A DNA stretch of 47,444 nucleotides from JAWODU01 sp046483125 (GTDB lineage Bacteria > Verrucomicrobiota > Kiritimatiellia > UBA8416 > JAWODU01), in NCBI GenBank assembly GCA_046483125.1, contig JAWODU010000092.1, positions 1-47,444 on the forward strand, read 5' to 3'. A program made the translations under genes and the position numbers. The notes beneath the pieces were generated by a model. The model did no database searches, was not told the origin of the DNA, and was given only the letters and a program-made list of their open reading frames with translations. Shown piece by piece: positions 1-8,350 of this stretch (its first letter is position 1; each line of letters begins with the position of its first letter).

Positions 1-291
1 CTGGCAATGGCGCGGCAGCGGCAGGAAAACGATCGGTTCGAGACTTGGAACCTGGTGCGCTGGTGGCGCTTGACGTCGGCGCCCATGCATGCCGCCGCCG
101 CTGCTGTACTGGTTGTCGGCTTGTCAATCGGTCTTGTGATGGGGGCGGCTTCCGGCCCGTTGACCGCACCGACTGCTAAAAACGTGCAACCCGATCCGGT
201 CGACACTTATCCACTCGACTATCTCGGCGAGGCGCCGGGCGGCTCGCTTGCCGACAACTATTTCGCGCTGGCTGTAACAACAACGGAATGA
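1..291 (+). CDS. C-terminal part of a single-pass membrane protein, anti-sigma-factor-like (5' end outside window)
   Basis: The frame is open from the first base, so the gene probably begins upstream; an ATG at position 7 is only the first one visible. The 94 visible residues have a basic, Trp-rich stretch (LVRWWRLTSAP), one hydrophobic segment at about residues 29-47 and a short polar tail ending in LADNYFALAV. This layout resembles the end of small anti-sigma factors of the zinc-finger type. The next gene is a CnrX/Spy-like periplasmic sensor followed by an RND efflux operon, and a sigma/anti-sigma pair upstream of a metal sensor is a known arrangement (as in cnrYXH). The cytoplasmic zinc-binding part, if present, lies outside the window. 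The assignment is by context and overall shape only. Confidence 0.5.
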   Translation: MAMARQRQENDRFETWNLVRWWRLTSAPMHAAAAAVLVVGLSIGLVMGAASGPLTAPTAKNVQPDPVDTYPLDYLGEAPGGSLADNYFALAVTTTE

Positions 292-302
292 CGGGAAAAC
301 CA

Positions 303-452
303 TGGAAGACTGGAATGGTGGAATGATGGGAAGAATGGAATACTGGAATGATGGAATGGTGGAATGTTTGGCAGCAAGGACTGCGGTGTTCTTGGTTTTC
401 CATTCTTCCAATGTTCCAACATTCCAACGTTCCATCGGTCCAACATCCCTGA
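303..452. repeat. Two-armed GGAATG repeat, copy A1
   Basis: A purine-rich arm at 303-366 is built from units such as TGGAATGG, TGGAATGATGG and GGGAAGAATGG. A pyrimidine-rich arm at about 391-452 (units such as ATTCTTCCAATG and TTCCAACATTCC) is of complementary composition. About 25 bases of unique sequence lie between them. The arms can pair in several registers, so the transcript could fold into a long imperfect hairpin. The copy fills the gap between the anti-sigma-like gene and the metal-sensor gene, and the pyrimidine arm ends about 20 bases before the ATG at 472. The same architecture recurs at 946-1232, 21401-21488, 22960-23183 and 23435-23555. Confidence 0.8.
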
Positions 453-471
453 ATCCGGAAAGAGGCTGACC

Positions 472-1014
472 ATGTGGAAGAAGTTCGTACCCTTGCTCAT
501 CGTGCTTTCGGTTGCGCTCAATGTTGCTTTCGTCGGGAGCTGGGCTGTCCATGCAATTCGGGCGGCGCACTGGCGCGCCGGCAAATTGCGCCACGGCGAG
601 GTGTGGTGCCCCTTGCACAGCCGACTCAATGTGACGGACGCGCAATGGCAGGAAATTGAACCGCGCCTCGCTGCCTTTCAGAAGTCCGCTCGGATCGTAC
701 GCGAGGAAGTCAACCGCCGCCGGACGGAGCTGCTGGAACTGATCGCGGCAGCAGAGCCCGACCGCGAGACCTTGCGCGCCAAACAGGACGAGATTCTTGC
801 CGGGCAACGCCGCATGCAGGACCTCGTAATCGAGCATTTGCTTGGGCAAATGGACGTCTTGACCCCGGTTCAGCAACGCGAGCTGTTCGAGATGATGCGC
901 CGCCGTTCGCACTGCACCGGACAGGGTCCCGGAATGATGCCGCTGGGGAGTGGAAGACGGGAAGGCGGGAAAACGGGAAGACTGGAATGGTGGAGTGATG
1001 GAATGGTGGAATAG
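472..1014 (+). CDS. Periplasmic heavy-metal sensor of the CnrX/Spy type
   Basis: This 180-residue protein starts with one membrane segment (about residues 5-22) and continues as a helical, charged periplasmic domain. It has the LTPVQQRELF motif of the LTxxQ (Spy/CpxP) group near residue 135 and His/Cys residues (HGEVWCPLH near 44) that could bind metal. Such proteins sense or buffer metal outside the inner membrane and control an extracytoplasmic sigma factor. I chose the ATG at 472 because it directly precedes the membrane segment; the reading frame upstream is repeat DNA. The C-terminal ~25 residues (from about GSGRREGG) are encoded by the purine arm of repeat copy A2, and the TAG stop is supplied by the repeat, so the original end of the protein may have been replaced. 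It precedes an RND efflux operon in the same direction. Confidence 0.75.
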   Translation: MWKKFVPLLIVLSVALNVAFVGSWAVHAIRAAHWRAGKLRHGEVWCPLHSRLNVTDAQWQEIEPRLAAFQKSARIVREEVNRRRTELLELIAAAEPDRETLRAKQDEILAGQRRMQDLVIEHLLGQMDVLTPVQQRELFEMMRRRSHCTGQGPGMMPLGSGRREGGKTGRLEWWSDGMVE

Positions 1015-1232
1015 AGGAATTGAATGGAAGCGTGGGATTATGCGTAAATGGCATAAACGGGATTTCCATGGGATTAGACGGTGGGGCAATGGAATACTGG
1101 ACCGGATAGACAAGACAATCCGCCGGACAGTGACGCAACGAATTCTTGAACATAAAGCAAGGCGTTTGCCTTCCCGAACCGCAAGTTCTCCCCGTCCAAC
1201 ATTCCAATCTTCCACCATTCCAATATCCCCCA
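946..1232. repeat. Two-armed GGAATG repeat, copy A2, overlapping two coding ends
   Basis: The purine arm (946-1028) includes GGAAGACTGGAATGGTGG and similar units. The pyrimidine arm (about 1168-1232) includes CCAACATTCCAATCTTCC. About 140 bases of unique sequence separate the arms. The left arm codes for the tail of the metal-sensor protein, and the right arm lies inside the open frame just before the lipoprotein signal of the outer-membrane factor. This copy has therefore altered or reset both gene ends. Confidence 0.75.
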
Positions 1233-2677
1233 TAGCGCTGCCAGCCCTCTGTTTGTGTCTGACGATCGTAGCGGGGGGCGGTTGCATGTCGTGGAGTGGC
1301 CACGAGAGCGCGGCGGGCATCCCGTCCGCATCGTCGGCCCCTTTTCAAGCGTCAGCCAACACCCGTTCGGCACTGGCTCGCCAGATACCGGTGTCGGATG
1401 ATACGGGTGTGCCGGCACCATCCGCGGAGGATGGTCCGCTTGCGCTTGCCGACTGCATGGGCATTGCGCTTGCGCGCAATCCACAGACACGCGGTTCCTG
1501 GCAGGCGGCCAAGGCCGCGGCGGCACGAGTCGGCGAGGAGCGCGCGGCGTATTTTCCAAGCGCGAACCTCCGTGCCGAAGCGGCGCGCGGCAGGTCGGTC
1601 CTGCTCGACAGCGAGCGAGAGAGTGAAACGCGGGACACGTATACAGGCGGTATCGACGTGAGTGTTTTGCTTTTCGACGGGGGCGCGCGCCGGGCCCGTG
1701 TCGCGGGCGCGGAGGCGGCGCTGCTGGAGGCGGACTTCCGTCACAACGCCGCTTTGCAGGATGTCGCGATCTCCGTCCAGGAATCCTATTATGAATTGCT
1801 TGGTGCGCAGTGGTTCCTGACGGTCGCGCAGGAAACCGTGAAGCGTACGCAGTATCAACTCGATATGGCCCTGGCGCGACATGGAGCCGGGGTGGTAACG
1901 CGTTCGGACGTGTTGCGGGCGGAAACCCAACGCGCCGACGCGGAACTGCTGCTTGTGCAGGCACGGAACGGCGTGCGGATATCGCAGGGCCGCCTGGCAC
2001 GAACCATGGGGCTGCCAATCCATACGGCGTTTGAAATCGTCGAGTTGTCCGGCGACTTGCAACAACAGGAGCTTCCGCGCATCGAGCAGCTCTTCGACGA
2101 GGCCGCACGCCAACGCCCCGAATTGCAGGCCGCGTTGGCACACATTGCGGCAACCCGCTCGGAAATCGCCGGTAGTCGGGCGGCCTACTGGCCGACGCTC
2201 AGCGCCGGGGTGAGCGCCGGACGCAAGGACACGGAGTTCGTGCCCGAGCAGGATGAATGGTCGGCGGGTCTGTCGCTACGTTTCCCCCTCTTTGATGGTT
2301 TTGAGCGCGGCCATCGGACTCGGCGCACCCAGGCGGACCTGGCGCGCGCCATGGCCGACCATGCCAACCTTCTGCAAGGCATCGAACTGGAGGTCTGGAC
2401 CGGTTATTGGCGGCTCATCGAGTCGGCCGATGCCGTGGACGCGGCCACCAGGTTGACCGCCAGCGCCGGCGAGAGCGCCCGCCTGGCCGAGGGCGAATAC
2501 AAGAACGGTATCATCTCGATTGTCGGCCTTATTGATGCCCAGACCGCACAGACCGAGGCCGAGCGCTGCCTCGTGCAGGCACGGCTGGACTGGTACACCG
2601 CGAAGGCGCGGTTCGAGCGCGCCGTGGGCCAATCGTTGGTTGAACAGACGAAGACTTCCGCGAAAGAGAGTGAGTGA
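1040..2677 (+). CDS. TolC-family outer membrane efflux lipoprotein
   Basis: This is the outer-membrane channel subunit of a tripartite efflux pump. The body (from about position 1430) shows the two-fold OEP pattern: LALADCMGIALARNP at the start of the first helical repeat, LLFDGGARRARV in the first half and LRFPLFDGFERGHRT in the second. A lipoprotein signal (hydrophobic LPALCLCLTIVAGGGC) ends at a Cys codon at 1283, giving a mature protein of about 464 residues, normal for the family. The start is unclear: the ATG at 1040 leaves an abnormally long 65-residue leader that runs through the pyrimidine arm of repeat A2, and the open frame extends further back into the repeat. A non-ATG start nearer 1200-1255 is possible. 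The adaptor gene follows at once, so the three pump genes form one operon. Confidence 0.85.
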   Translation: MRKWHKRDFHGIRRWGNGILDRIDKTIRRTVTQRILEHKARRLPSRTASSPRPTFQSSTIPISPIALPALCLCLTIVAGGGCMSWSGHESAAGIPSASSAPFQASANTRSALARQIPVSDDTGVPAPSAEDGPLALADCMGIALARNPQTRGSWQAAKAAAARVGEERAAYFPSANLRAEAARGRSVLLDSERESETRDTYTGGIDVSVLLFDGGARRARVAGAEAALLEADFRHNAALQDVAISVQESYYELLGAQWFLTVAQETVKRTQYQLDMALARHGAGVVTRSDVLRAETQRADAELLLVQARNGVRISQGRLARTMGLPIHTAFEIVELSGDLQQQELPRIEQLFDEAARQRPELQAALAHIAATRSEIAGSRAAYWPTLSAGVSAGRKDTEFVPEQDEWSAGLSLRFPLFDGFERGHRTRRTQADLARAMADHANLLQGIELEVWTGYWRLIESADAVDAATRLTASAGESARLAEGEYKNGIISIVGLIDAQTAQTEAERCLVQARLDWYTAKARFERAVGQSLVEQTKTSAKESE

Positions 2678-2679
2678 CT

Positions 2680-4032
2680 ATGACGAAGAATCGAAAACGA
2701 ATCCTGATCGTGGCATCGATATTGATTGCAGCGGCCGTCGGGGGGGCGATCTGGTTCAGCCGGTCCGGGCAATCGGGGCAATCGTCACCGCAGAATGGAA
2801 AAAAACAACCCGCCCCATTGCTGGTCGAGGTTGCGCCTGTTCGGCGCGGAGAAATCGTCCAGCGCCTTGATTTGAGTGGCGAAGTGGTTGCCGCCGATAC
2901 GGTGGTGATCGCCGCGACCAAGGAAGGCCCGATCGCGTATTGTCCCTGGCGCGAGGGCGATACGGTTGCCGGCGGCGACAAGCTTGTCGAGATAGACCGC
3001 GAGGTGCATCGCGCCGAGGTCCAGGCCGCCGAGGCGGCATTGGCGGTCGCCCGCGCAAAGCTGGCCGACCTGAAGGCCGGCGCGCGGCCCGAGGAAATCG
3101 GCAAGGCCGAAGCCAACGTCCGGCGCTGGGAAGCAACGCTTGTCGAAGCGCGCCGCAGCTCCGAGCGTCAGAAACAACTGGTCGCCGACGATTTCACTTC
3201 GCAGCAAAGCGTTGATCAGGCCCGTGAGCGAATGGATGTAGCCGAGGCCGAATTGGCATCAGCTCGGGAAAACCTTAAAATGCTCAAGGCCGGTCCCACC
3301 CAGACCGAGATTGCCGTTCAGGAGTCGGCGGTGGAAGAAGCCGTCGCCCGCCTGGCCCTTGCCAGTGCGCATTTGTCCGAGAATGTAATCACGGCGCCGT
3401 TTGACGGTGTCATCACTGCCGTGCATGTGCGTCCCGGCGATCTGGCCTCGCCGCGGAGTCCACTGCTGGAGATGTATGCCCCGGATTCGCTGGTGATTCG
3501 CTTCTCTGTGCCTGAAGCGCATTCCGCCGCGATGCGTCCAGGGTTGCGGCTGCACGTTATGCTCGATGCGCTGGTCGGCAGGACGTTCCCGGCGGAAGTG
3601 GTACGTGTCTATCCGCAACTCGATGAGACCATGCGTACCCGGACAGTCGAAGCGAAGTTGAACGAACCAGCCGATCTGGCGCCCCACATGTTCGCCCGGC
3701 TAAGCCTTGAATTGGAGCGTGCCGACAACGCCGTGCTGGCGCCTGTTGAAGCCGTCCTGACCGCTCCGTCAGGCGAGCGCTATGTCTTTGTGGTCGAACA
3801 GGGCAAAGCGCACAGGCGGGTGATTGAAACCGGGATCGAACAGGACAAGACGGTTCAGATTCGCAGCGGGATTGAGGCGGGGCAACGCGTTATTGTGGCA
3901 GGCCAGAATGCGTTGCGCGACGGCCAGCCCGTTCGCGTGCCCGGACAAGGAAGCCCGGGCGGCGGCAAGTCACCGGGCGGCACACAAGCGAAGTCTGGAA
4001 AATCCCCGGCGAGCGCCGGAGGCGACCAATGA
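2680..4032 (+). CDS. RND efflux periplasmic adaptor (HlyD/MFP family)
   Basis: The protein (450 residues) has an N-terminal membrane anchor (about residues 7-23), a biotinyl-lipoyl-like domain split around a long alpha-hairpin rich in Ala, Glu and Arg (about residues 105-205, REVHRAEVQAAEAALAVARAK onward), and beta-barrel and membrane-proximal domains (VITAPFDGVITAVHVRPGD near 240). It bridges the inner-membrane pump and the outer-membrane factor. I prefer the ATG at 2680, with a purine-rich site (AAGAGAG) 9-10 bases upstream, over the GTG at 2674 that overlaps the previous stop. The C-terminal tail is Gly/Ser/Lys-rich and low in complexity. The stop overlaps the start of the pump gene by four bases (ATGA), implying translational coupling. 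Confidence 0.92.
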   Translation: MTKNRKRILIVASILIAAAVGGAIWFSRSGQSGQSSPQNGKKQPAPLLVEVAPVRRGEIVQRLDLSGEVVAADTVVIAATKEGPIAYCPWREGDTVAGGDKLVEIDREVHRAEVQAAEAALAVARAKLADLKAGARPEEIGKAEANVRRWEATLVEARRSSERQKQLVADDFTSQQSVDQARERMDVAEAELASARENLKMLKAGPTQTEIAVQESAVEEAVARLALASAHLSENVITAPFDGVITAVHVRPGDLASPRSPLLEMYAPDSLVIRFSVPEAHSAAMRPGLRLHVMLDALVGRTFPAEVVRVYPQLDETMRTRTVEAKLNEPADLAPHMFARLSLELERADNAVLAPVEAVLTAPSGERYVFVVEQGKAHRRVIETGIEQDKTVQIRSGIEAGQRVIVAGQNALRDGQPVRVPGQGSPGGGKSPGGTQAKSGKSPASAGGDQ

Positions 4033-7000
4033 GAATCACCCACTATTCCGTCCACCGCCGCCTCGCCACAAGCGCCATCGCCACCGCATTGGTGGTGCTG
4101 GGATTGTATGGGCTGACCCGCCTGCCGGTGGATTTCCTGCCGGATGTCACCTATCCGCTCGTGAAGATGCAGATCCGCTGGCCGGGGGCGACCCCGGAAG
4201 AGATCGACAAGGACATCGCCGACCCCCTCGAACGCCTCGTGGCGACGGTCGACAACCTGGATTCGCTGGGATCATTCGCACGGGAAGGGGTTTACTCGCT
4301 CGATGTCAGTTTCGATTACGGCACGGACATTGACGTGGCGTTTCAGGACGTGCTGGCCGCGCTCACACGCGCCGAGCAGGACTTGCCCGAGGACATTGAG
4401 CCGCCGTTTGTATTCAAGGCCGATCCGTCGCAGCTTCCGGTGATGCAGCTTGCGGTCAGCTCCCCAACGTGGGGCCCCGTTCAATTGCGCGAGTGGGCCG
4501 ACAACTGGTTGCAGGAGCGGCTATTGGCAGTGAAAGGTGTGGCAGGCGCCGCTATTGTCGGAGGCTTGGAGCGGGAAATCCGAGTGCTGCTGGATCCCGC
4601 TGCGCTTGAGAAATACGGGCTGTCGCTGGATACGGTTCTGAGCCGACTACGCGCCGAAAACCTCGAACGGACCGCAGGACGGGTGACGTCCGGAGGAATG
4701 GAAATCATCGCCCGCACCACCGGCGAGTTCGAATCGATCGAGGAAATCCGCTCGGTCCTGATGGCCCGTCGCGGCCCGGACAAAGTCACCCTGCGTGATA
4801 TTGCCCGCGTTGAGGATGCGCATGAGGACGAGCGCGTGATCACGCGCTTCAATGGTACGGATTGTGTGAAAATATCCGTGCTCAAGGAAGCCGAGGCCAA
4901 CACCGTTGAAGTAGCCGATGCCGTGGCCGCGCGCCTTGCCGAACTGCGATCCTCTTTCCCGGATGCGGTCCGGATCGCGACCATCGAGAACCAGGCCGAA
5001 TACGTCCGGCAATCGCTGAACGGCGTGCGTGACGCAGCGCTCGGCGCCGCCGTTCTTTTGATTATTATTGTTTATCTATTTCTGGGCAGTGCGCGGCAAG
5101 TACTCGTCATGTGTCTTGGGCTGCCGCTCACCCTGATCGTCAATTTCGGCGTGATGAAACTGGCGGGTTTTTCCCTGAACATCTTTTCCCTGGGCGGTCT
5201 GGTCATCGCCATCGGCGTCGTGCTCGATAACAGTATTGTCGTGCTCGAAAACATCAGTCGCCTGCATCATGAAGATCCCGAGGGGGACGTTGCATCGCAG
5301 GCCATCCAGGCCACCAGCGAGGTCGGGCCGGCCATCGTCGCATCCACATTTTCCTTCCTGGCGTTGTTCGTGCCATTCCTGATTGTTCCGGGCCTGACCA
5401 CCCTTTTATTCCGTGAACTGATCCTGGTTGTCGCCGGCATCGTGGTGATCAGCCTCACGGTCGCCGTCACGGCAACCCCGATGGTGGCTGCCGTACTTTT
5501 CGGCCATCGTCGTCCGGCGCGGGTTGCCACCGGTTTTGAAAATGTTTTTAAAAATGTCACCGAATGGTATGGAAAGTCACTGCGTCCCATTCTGCGCTGG
5601 CGTTGGCTGGTGTTGTCTGTTTTCGTTGCCGTCTTGATCGGGGGCGGTTTCCTGCTTGGGCGGGTCGGCGGCGAATTCCTGCCGCGAATGGACGACGGGC
5701 GGCTGATGGTCAAAGTGCGTCTGCCCACGGGCACGGCGATCCGGGAAACCGATCAGGCCTTGCGTAAACTCGAACAGCAGATCAGCAAGGATCCGCTTGT
5801 GGAGAGTGTGTTTTCGCTGGCAGGCGGGCAGATCCGGGGGCTGACCACCTACGAGGTCGCAACCGAAGGCGAATTGAATATCCAGCTTGTTCCGAAGGCG
5901 GAACGTGATGTCAGCACGGCCGATTACGTCCAGTCGCTGCGCAAGACAGTCGCACAGACACCCCTGCCCGGAGTTCGGGCCATGGCGAGGCAGAACGCGA
6001 TCAAGGGCATCAAGGGGATGCAGGCATCGGATTTCATTTTGCAGATTCGCGGTCAGGACACCGGCATGCTTGGCGATCTTGCCCGGCGTGCCGCCGACAC
6101 CATGCGGCAAAGCGGCAACGTCGCCAGTGTTACGATCTCCATGGATCTCTCGCGCCCCGAATACCAGATCAGCATCGACCGGACCAAGGCTGCGGAACTT
6201 GACATCGAGGTCGCCGACGTGGCGAATACCTTGCGCACGCTGATCAATGGCACCGTATCGACCCGCTACCGTGAGGGCTCCGAATACATCGACATTCGCA
6301 CCCTCGTGCCGGAAATCAAGATCAACAGTCGCCGTGACATCGAAAACCTGCCCCTGTCGCGGCGCGGTGGACAGACGTTACGCGTTCGTGATGTCGCGAA
6401 TGTGCGCTCCGGCGTCGGCCCCGTGGAAATCATCCGCGAAGACCAGGTTAAGCAGGTCTCGATTGAAGTGGATCTGGCGGGCGGTGATCTTGGAGGCGGT
6501 GTCGCCCAATTGAAGAGCCTGCTGGCCGATCTTGATTATCCCCCCGGCTACGAGCTGAGTTTCGGCGGAAGTGCGGAAATGATGACCGACATGAATAACA
6601 CCGTGCTCTCCGTGCTCGGTTTCGCGCTTTTCTTCTCGTTCATCATTCTGACCGTGCAGTTTAACAGCATGAAACTGCCAACGCTCATTCTGGGCAGTGT
6701 CCCGGTTTGCCTGGCTGGCGTCGTCTATGCCCTGTACCTCACCGGGTTCCCGCTCGGGGCCACAGTGATTATCGGCGTCCTGGTCGTGGTGGCCGCCACC
6801 ATCAACGACGGCGTGCTGCTGCTGACCTTCGCCGGGGAATTGCAGGAACGCGATCATGTTTCCCCGAGCGACGCCGTGATCAACGCGGCCAAAATCCGCC
6901 TGCGCCCGCGTGTCATGACAACCCTGACCACGATGATGGGCTTTCTGCCGTTGGCCCTGAACATCGGCGAGGGCGGCGACATGCTACAACCCATGGCCAT

Positions 7001-7118
7001 CGGCGCCATCGGCGGCCTGCTCCTCGAAATGCCCGTGGCACTGCTGCTCATGCCCTGCCTCTATCTGCTGGCCATGCGGCGCACCGAGTTAAAGGCGAGG
7101 AAAATCAAAAGGTGTTAA
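4029..7118 (+). CDS. RND efflux pump inner-membrane permease (HAE1-like)
   Basis: This 1029-residue protein has normal length for an AcrB-type proton-driven exporter. It starts with a first helix followed by LPVDFLPDVTYP and WPGATPEEIDKDIADPLE, typical of the family. The helix-4 motif reads GVVLDNSIVVLENI, so the pair of Asp residues usual in AcrB is reduced to one Asp followed by Asn, as is common in one branch of the family. The second half repeats the fold (helix 7 near position 6600, then LVVVAATINDGVLLLTFAGE). Substrate cannot be read from the sequence. The upstream metal sensor suggests a metal or envelope-stress regulon, but the helix-4 motif fits drug/hydrophobe exporters better than the CzcA metal subgroup. 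It ends the operon. Confidence 0.93.
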   Translation: MRITHYSVHRRLATSAIATALVVLGLYGLTRLPVDFLPDVTYPLVKMQIRWPGATPEEIDKDIADPLERLVATVDNLDSLGSFAREGVYSLDVSFDYGTDIDVAFQDVLAALTRAEQDLPEDIEPPFVFKADPSQLPVMQLAVSSPTWGPVQLREWADNWLQERLLAVKGVAGAAIVGGLEREIRVLLDPAALEKYGLSLDTVLSRLRAENLERTAGRVTSGGMEIIARTTGEFESIEEIRSVLMARRGPDKVTLRDIARVEDAHEDERVITRFNGTDCVKISVLKEAEANTVEVADAVAARLAELRSSFPDAVRIATIENQAEYVRQSLNGVRDAALGAAVLLIIIVYLFLGSARQVLVMCLGLPLTLIVNFGVMKLAGFSLNIFSLGGLVIAIGVVLDNSIVVLENISRLHHEDPEGDVASQAIQATSEVGPAIVASTFSFLALFVPFLIVPGLTTLLFRELILVVAGIVVISLTVAVTATPMVAAVLFGHRRPARVATGFENVFKNVTEWYGKSLRPILRWRWLVLSVFVAVLIGGGFLLGRVGGEFLPRMDDGRLMVKVRLPTGTAIRETDQALRKLEQQISKDPLVESVFSLAGGQIRGLTTYEVATEGELNIQLVPKAERDVSTADYVQSLRKTVAQTPLPGVRAMARQNAIKGIKGMQASDFILQIRGQDTGMLGDLARRAADTMRQSGNVASVTISMDLSRPEYQISIDRTKAAELDIEVADVANTLRTLINGTVSTRYREGSEYIDIRTLVPEIKINSRRDIENLPLSRRGGQTLRVRDVANVRSGVGPVEIIREDQVKQVSIEVDLAGGDLGGGVAQLKSLLADLDYPPGYELSFGGSAEMMTDMNNTVLSVLGFALFFSFIILTVQFNSMKLPTLILGSVPVCLAGVVYALYLTGFPLGATVIIGVLVVVAATINDGVLLLTFAGELQERDHVSPSDAVINAAKIRLRPRVMTTLTTMMGFLPLALNIGEGGDMLQPMAIGAIGGLLLEMPVALLLMPCLYLLAMRRTELKARKIKRC

Positions 7119-7315
7119 CACTGAAAACGACTATGGCGCGGGCGCGGAGGAATCGGGAACAGAGGATGCTGTACGGGATTCATGGCGGTTACAGCTTGCG
7201 GATTCCTCGGTGATGCGAGAGGTGCTTTTGGGCGGCAGTGAACGGGATCGCGCCGGATGACGGCGTGGAATATCCCTGGTAACGAAGGACAGCGCGGAAC
7301 GGCACTCTTTCGAAG

Positions 7316-8338
7316 CTAATCCAGCGGAGGGTTTCGCTTGCGTTTCGCACCGCGTTGCGCCTTGACTTCCTGTTCGGCAAGAAACTCATCAAAGCTCTTG
7401 TAGTTTGGCGCTCCACGACTCCGGTTGCGTTTGCCTTGAATCGTTTGGTCAATGTAGTCCTTGAGAAAATCACATATAGCATCGAATGCCGCTACGGGGT
7501 TCATGTTGATCGGATTTCCGAATGCCTGCTCGACTCTCTTGCTGATGAAGGCATAGGAGAATCGTGTTTTTCTCCCATAGCTGGAGTCGGCCTCGCGATA
7601 TTCGTTGTAACGTTTGGTCAGATAGCGGCAGTAATTGCGCTTGCTCAGGTCGGCTCCGATGGATCCTTCCGGTGGTCCGGCTGGCGGCTTCCGCTTGCCG
7701 GTGTACTTGTGAACGACGGTTTGCTGGATGACATTGCCCACGTTGTGTCCGCCGCTGAACGCGATGACGTTCTGCACAGGTGGCGGCTGGGGTGCGGCAA
7801 TCCGTGGACCGATCTGATCCGACCGTTGCTGCTTGAGCAGCGCGTTGACGGCCATCGGCAAATGGAGGGCAAACGCTCGTTTGAATTCCTGTGGATCGCC
7901 ATAGGAATGCACAAGCGCGGAACGGCGCATTTCCTCCTTGAACCGCGCCAATTGGCGCAGTTGTTCGGCGTCAGCCTCGGTCATATCCGCTTCCGGTTCG
8001 TGAAAATACAGCATCACGGCACGGCCATCCGCGATGCTGCGCCGAATCTCTTCTTCCGTCCCGGAATTTGCACACCCGGTGGGAGATCCAAACCTGGAGC
8101 GGAATACGGCAATCAGAATGTCAGAAGCATTCATGGCCTGATGATTGATGACGGCTTGCGGACGGCCAATCGCGGGATGGGTATCGCGTTTCCATGATAC
8201 GGGTTTCAGTGTTGTACTATGCGCTGAGGAATGGACGTCATTCCATTCGCTGACCGTCTCGAAGAATGCACTGCATTCTTCGACGACATCGCCGGGAGCG
8301 GACCAGAAGACACGAATCATTGTAACCGGTTGAGACAT
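7316..8338 (-). CDS. DUF4062/TIR-like domain protein
   Basis: The N-terminal ~150 residues carry the pattern of the DUF4062/TIR-like fold: a first strand with IRVFWSAPGDVVEE, a middle strand DILIAVFRSRFGSPTG, then SGTEEEIRRSIADGRAVMLYF. Such domains occur as sensor or effector modules in STAND-type and defence-associated proteins. After an Ala/Pro-rich linker the last ~110 residues form a second conserved-looking region (GADLSKRNYCRYLTKRYNEYR, then SYAFISKRVEQAFG) rich in Arg, Lys and Tyr that I cannot name. The gene stands alone and converges on the RND operon. The ATG at 8338 is chosen; another four codons upstream (8350) is equally possible and neither has a clear ribosome site. A role in defence is plausible but unproven. 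Confidence 0.65.
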   Translation of the reverse strand: MSQPVTMIRVFWSAPGDVVEECSAFFETVSEWNDVHSSAHSTTLKPVSWKRDTHPAIGRPQAVINHQAMNASDILIAVFRSRFGSPTGCANSGTEEEIRRSIADGRAVMLYFHEPEADMTEADAEQLRQLARFKEEMRRSALVHSYGDPQEFKRAFALHLPMAVNALLKQQRSDQIGPRIAAPQPPPVQNVIAFSGGHNVGNVIQQTVVHKYTGKRKPPAGPPEGSIGADLSKRNYCRYLTKRYNEYREADSSYGRKTRFSYAFISKRVEQAFGNPINMNPVAAFDAICDFLKDYIDQTIQGKRNRSRGAPNYKSFDEFLAEQEVKAQRGAKRKRNPPLD

Positions 8339-8350
8339 GCGGAATAACAT

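Noticed and set aside
124..1320. Long minus-strand frame opposite the metal sensor and the repeats
   Set aside because: It reads through repeat arms (strings of FHHS and WN-type residues) and antisense of a recognised gene; no family resemblance.
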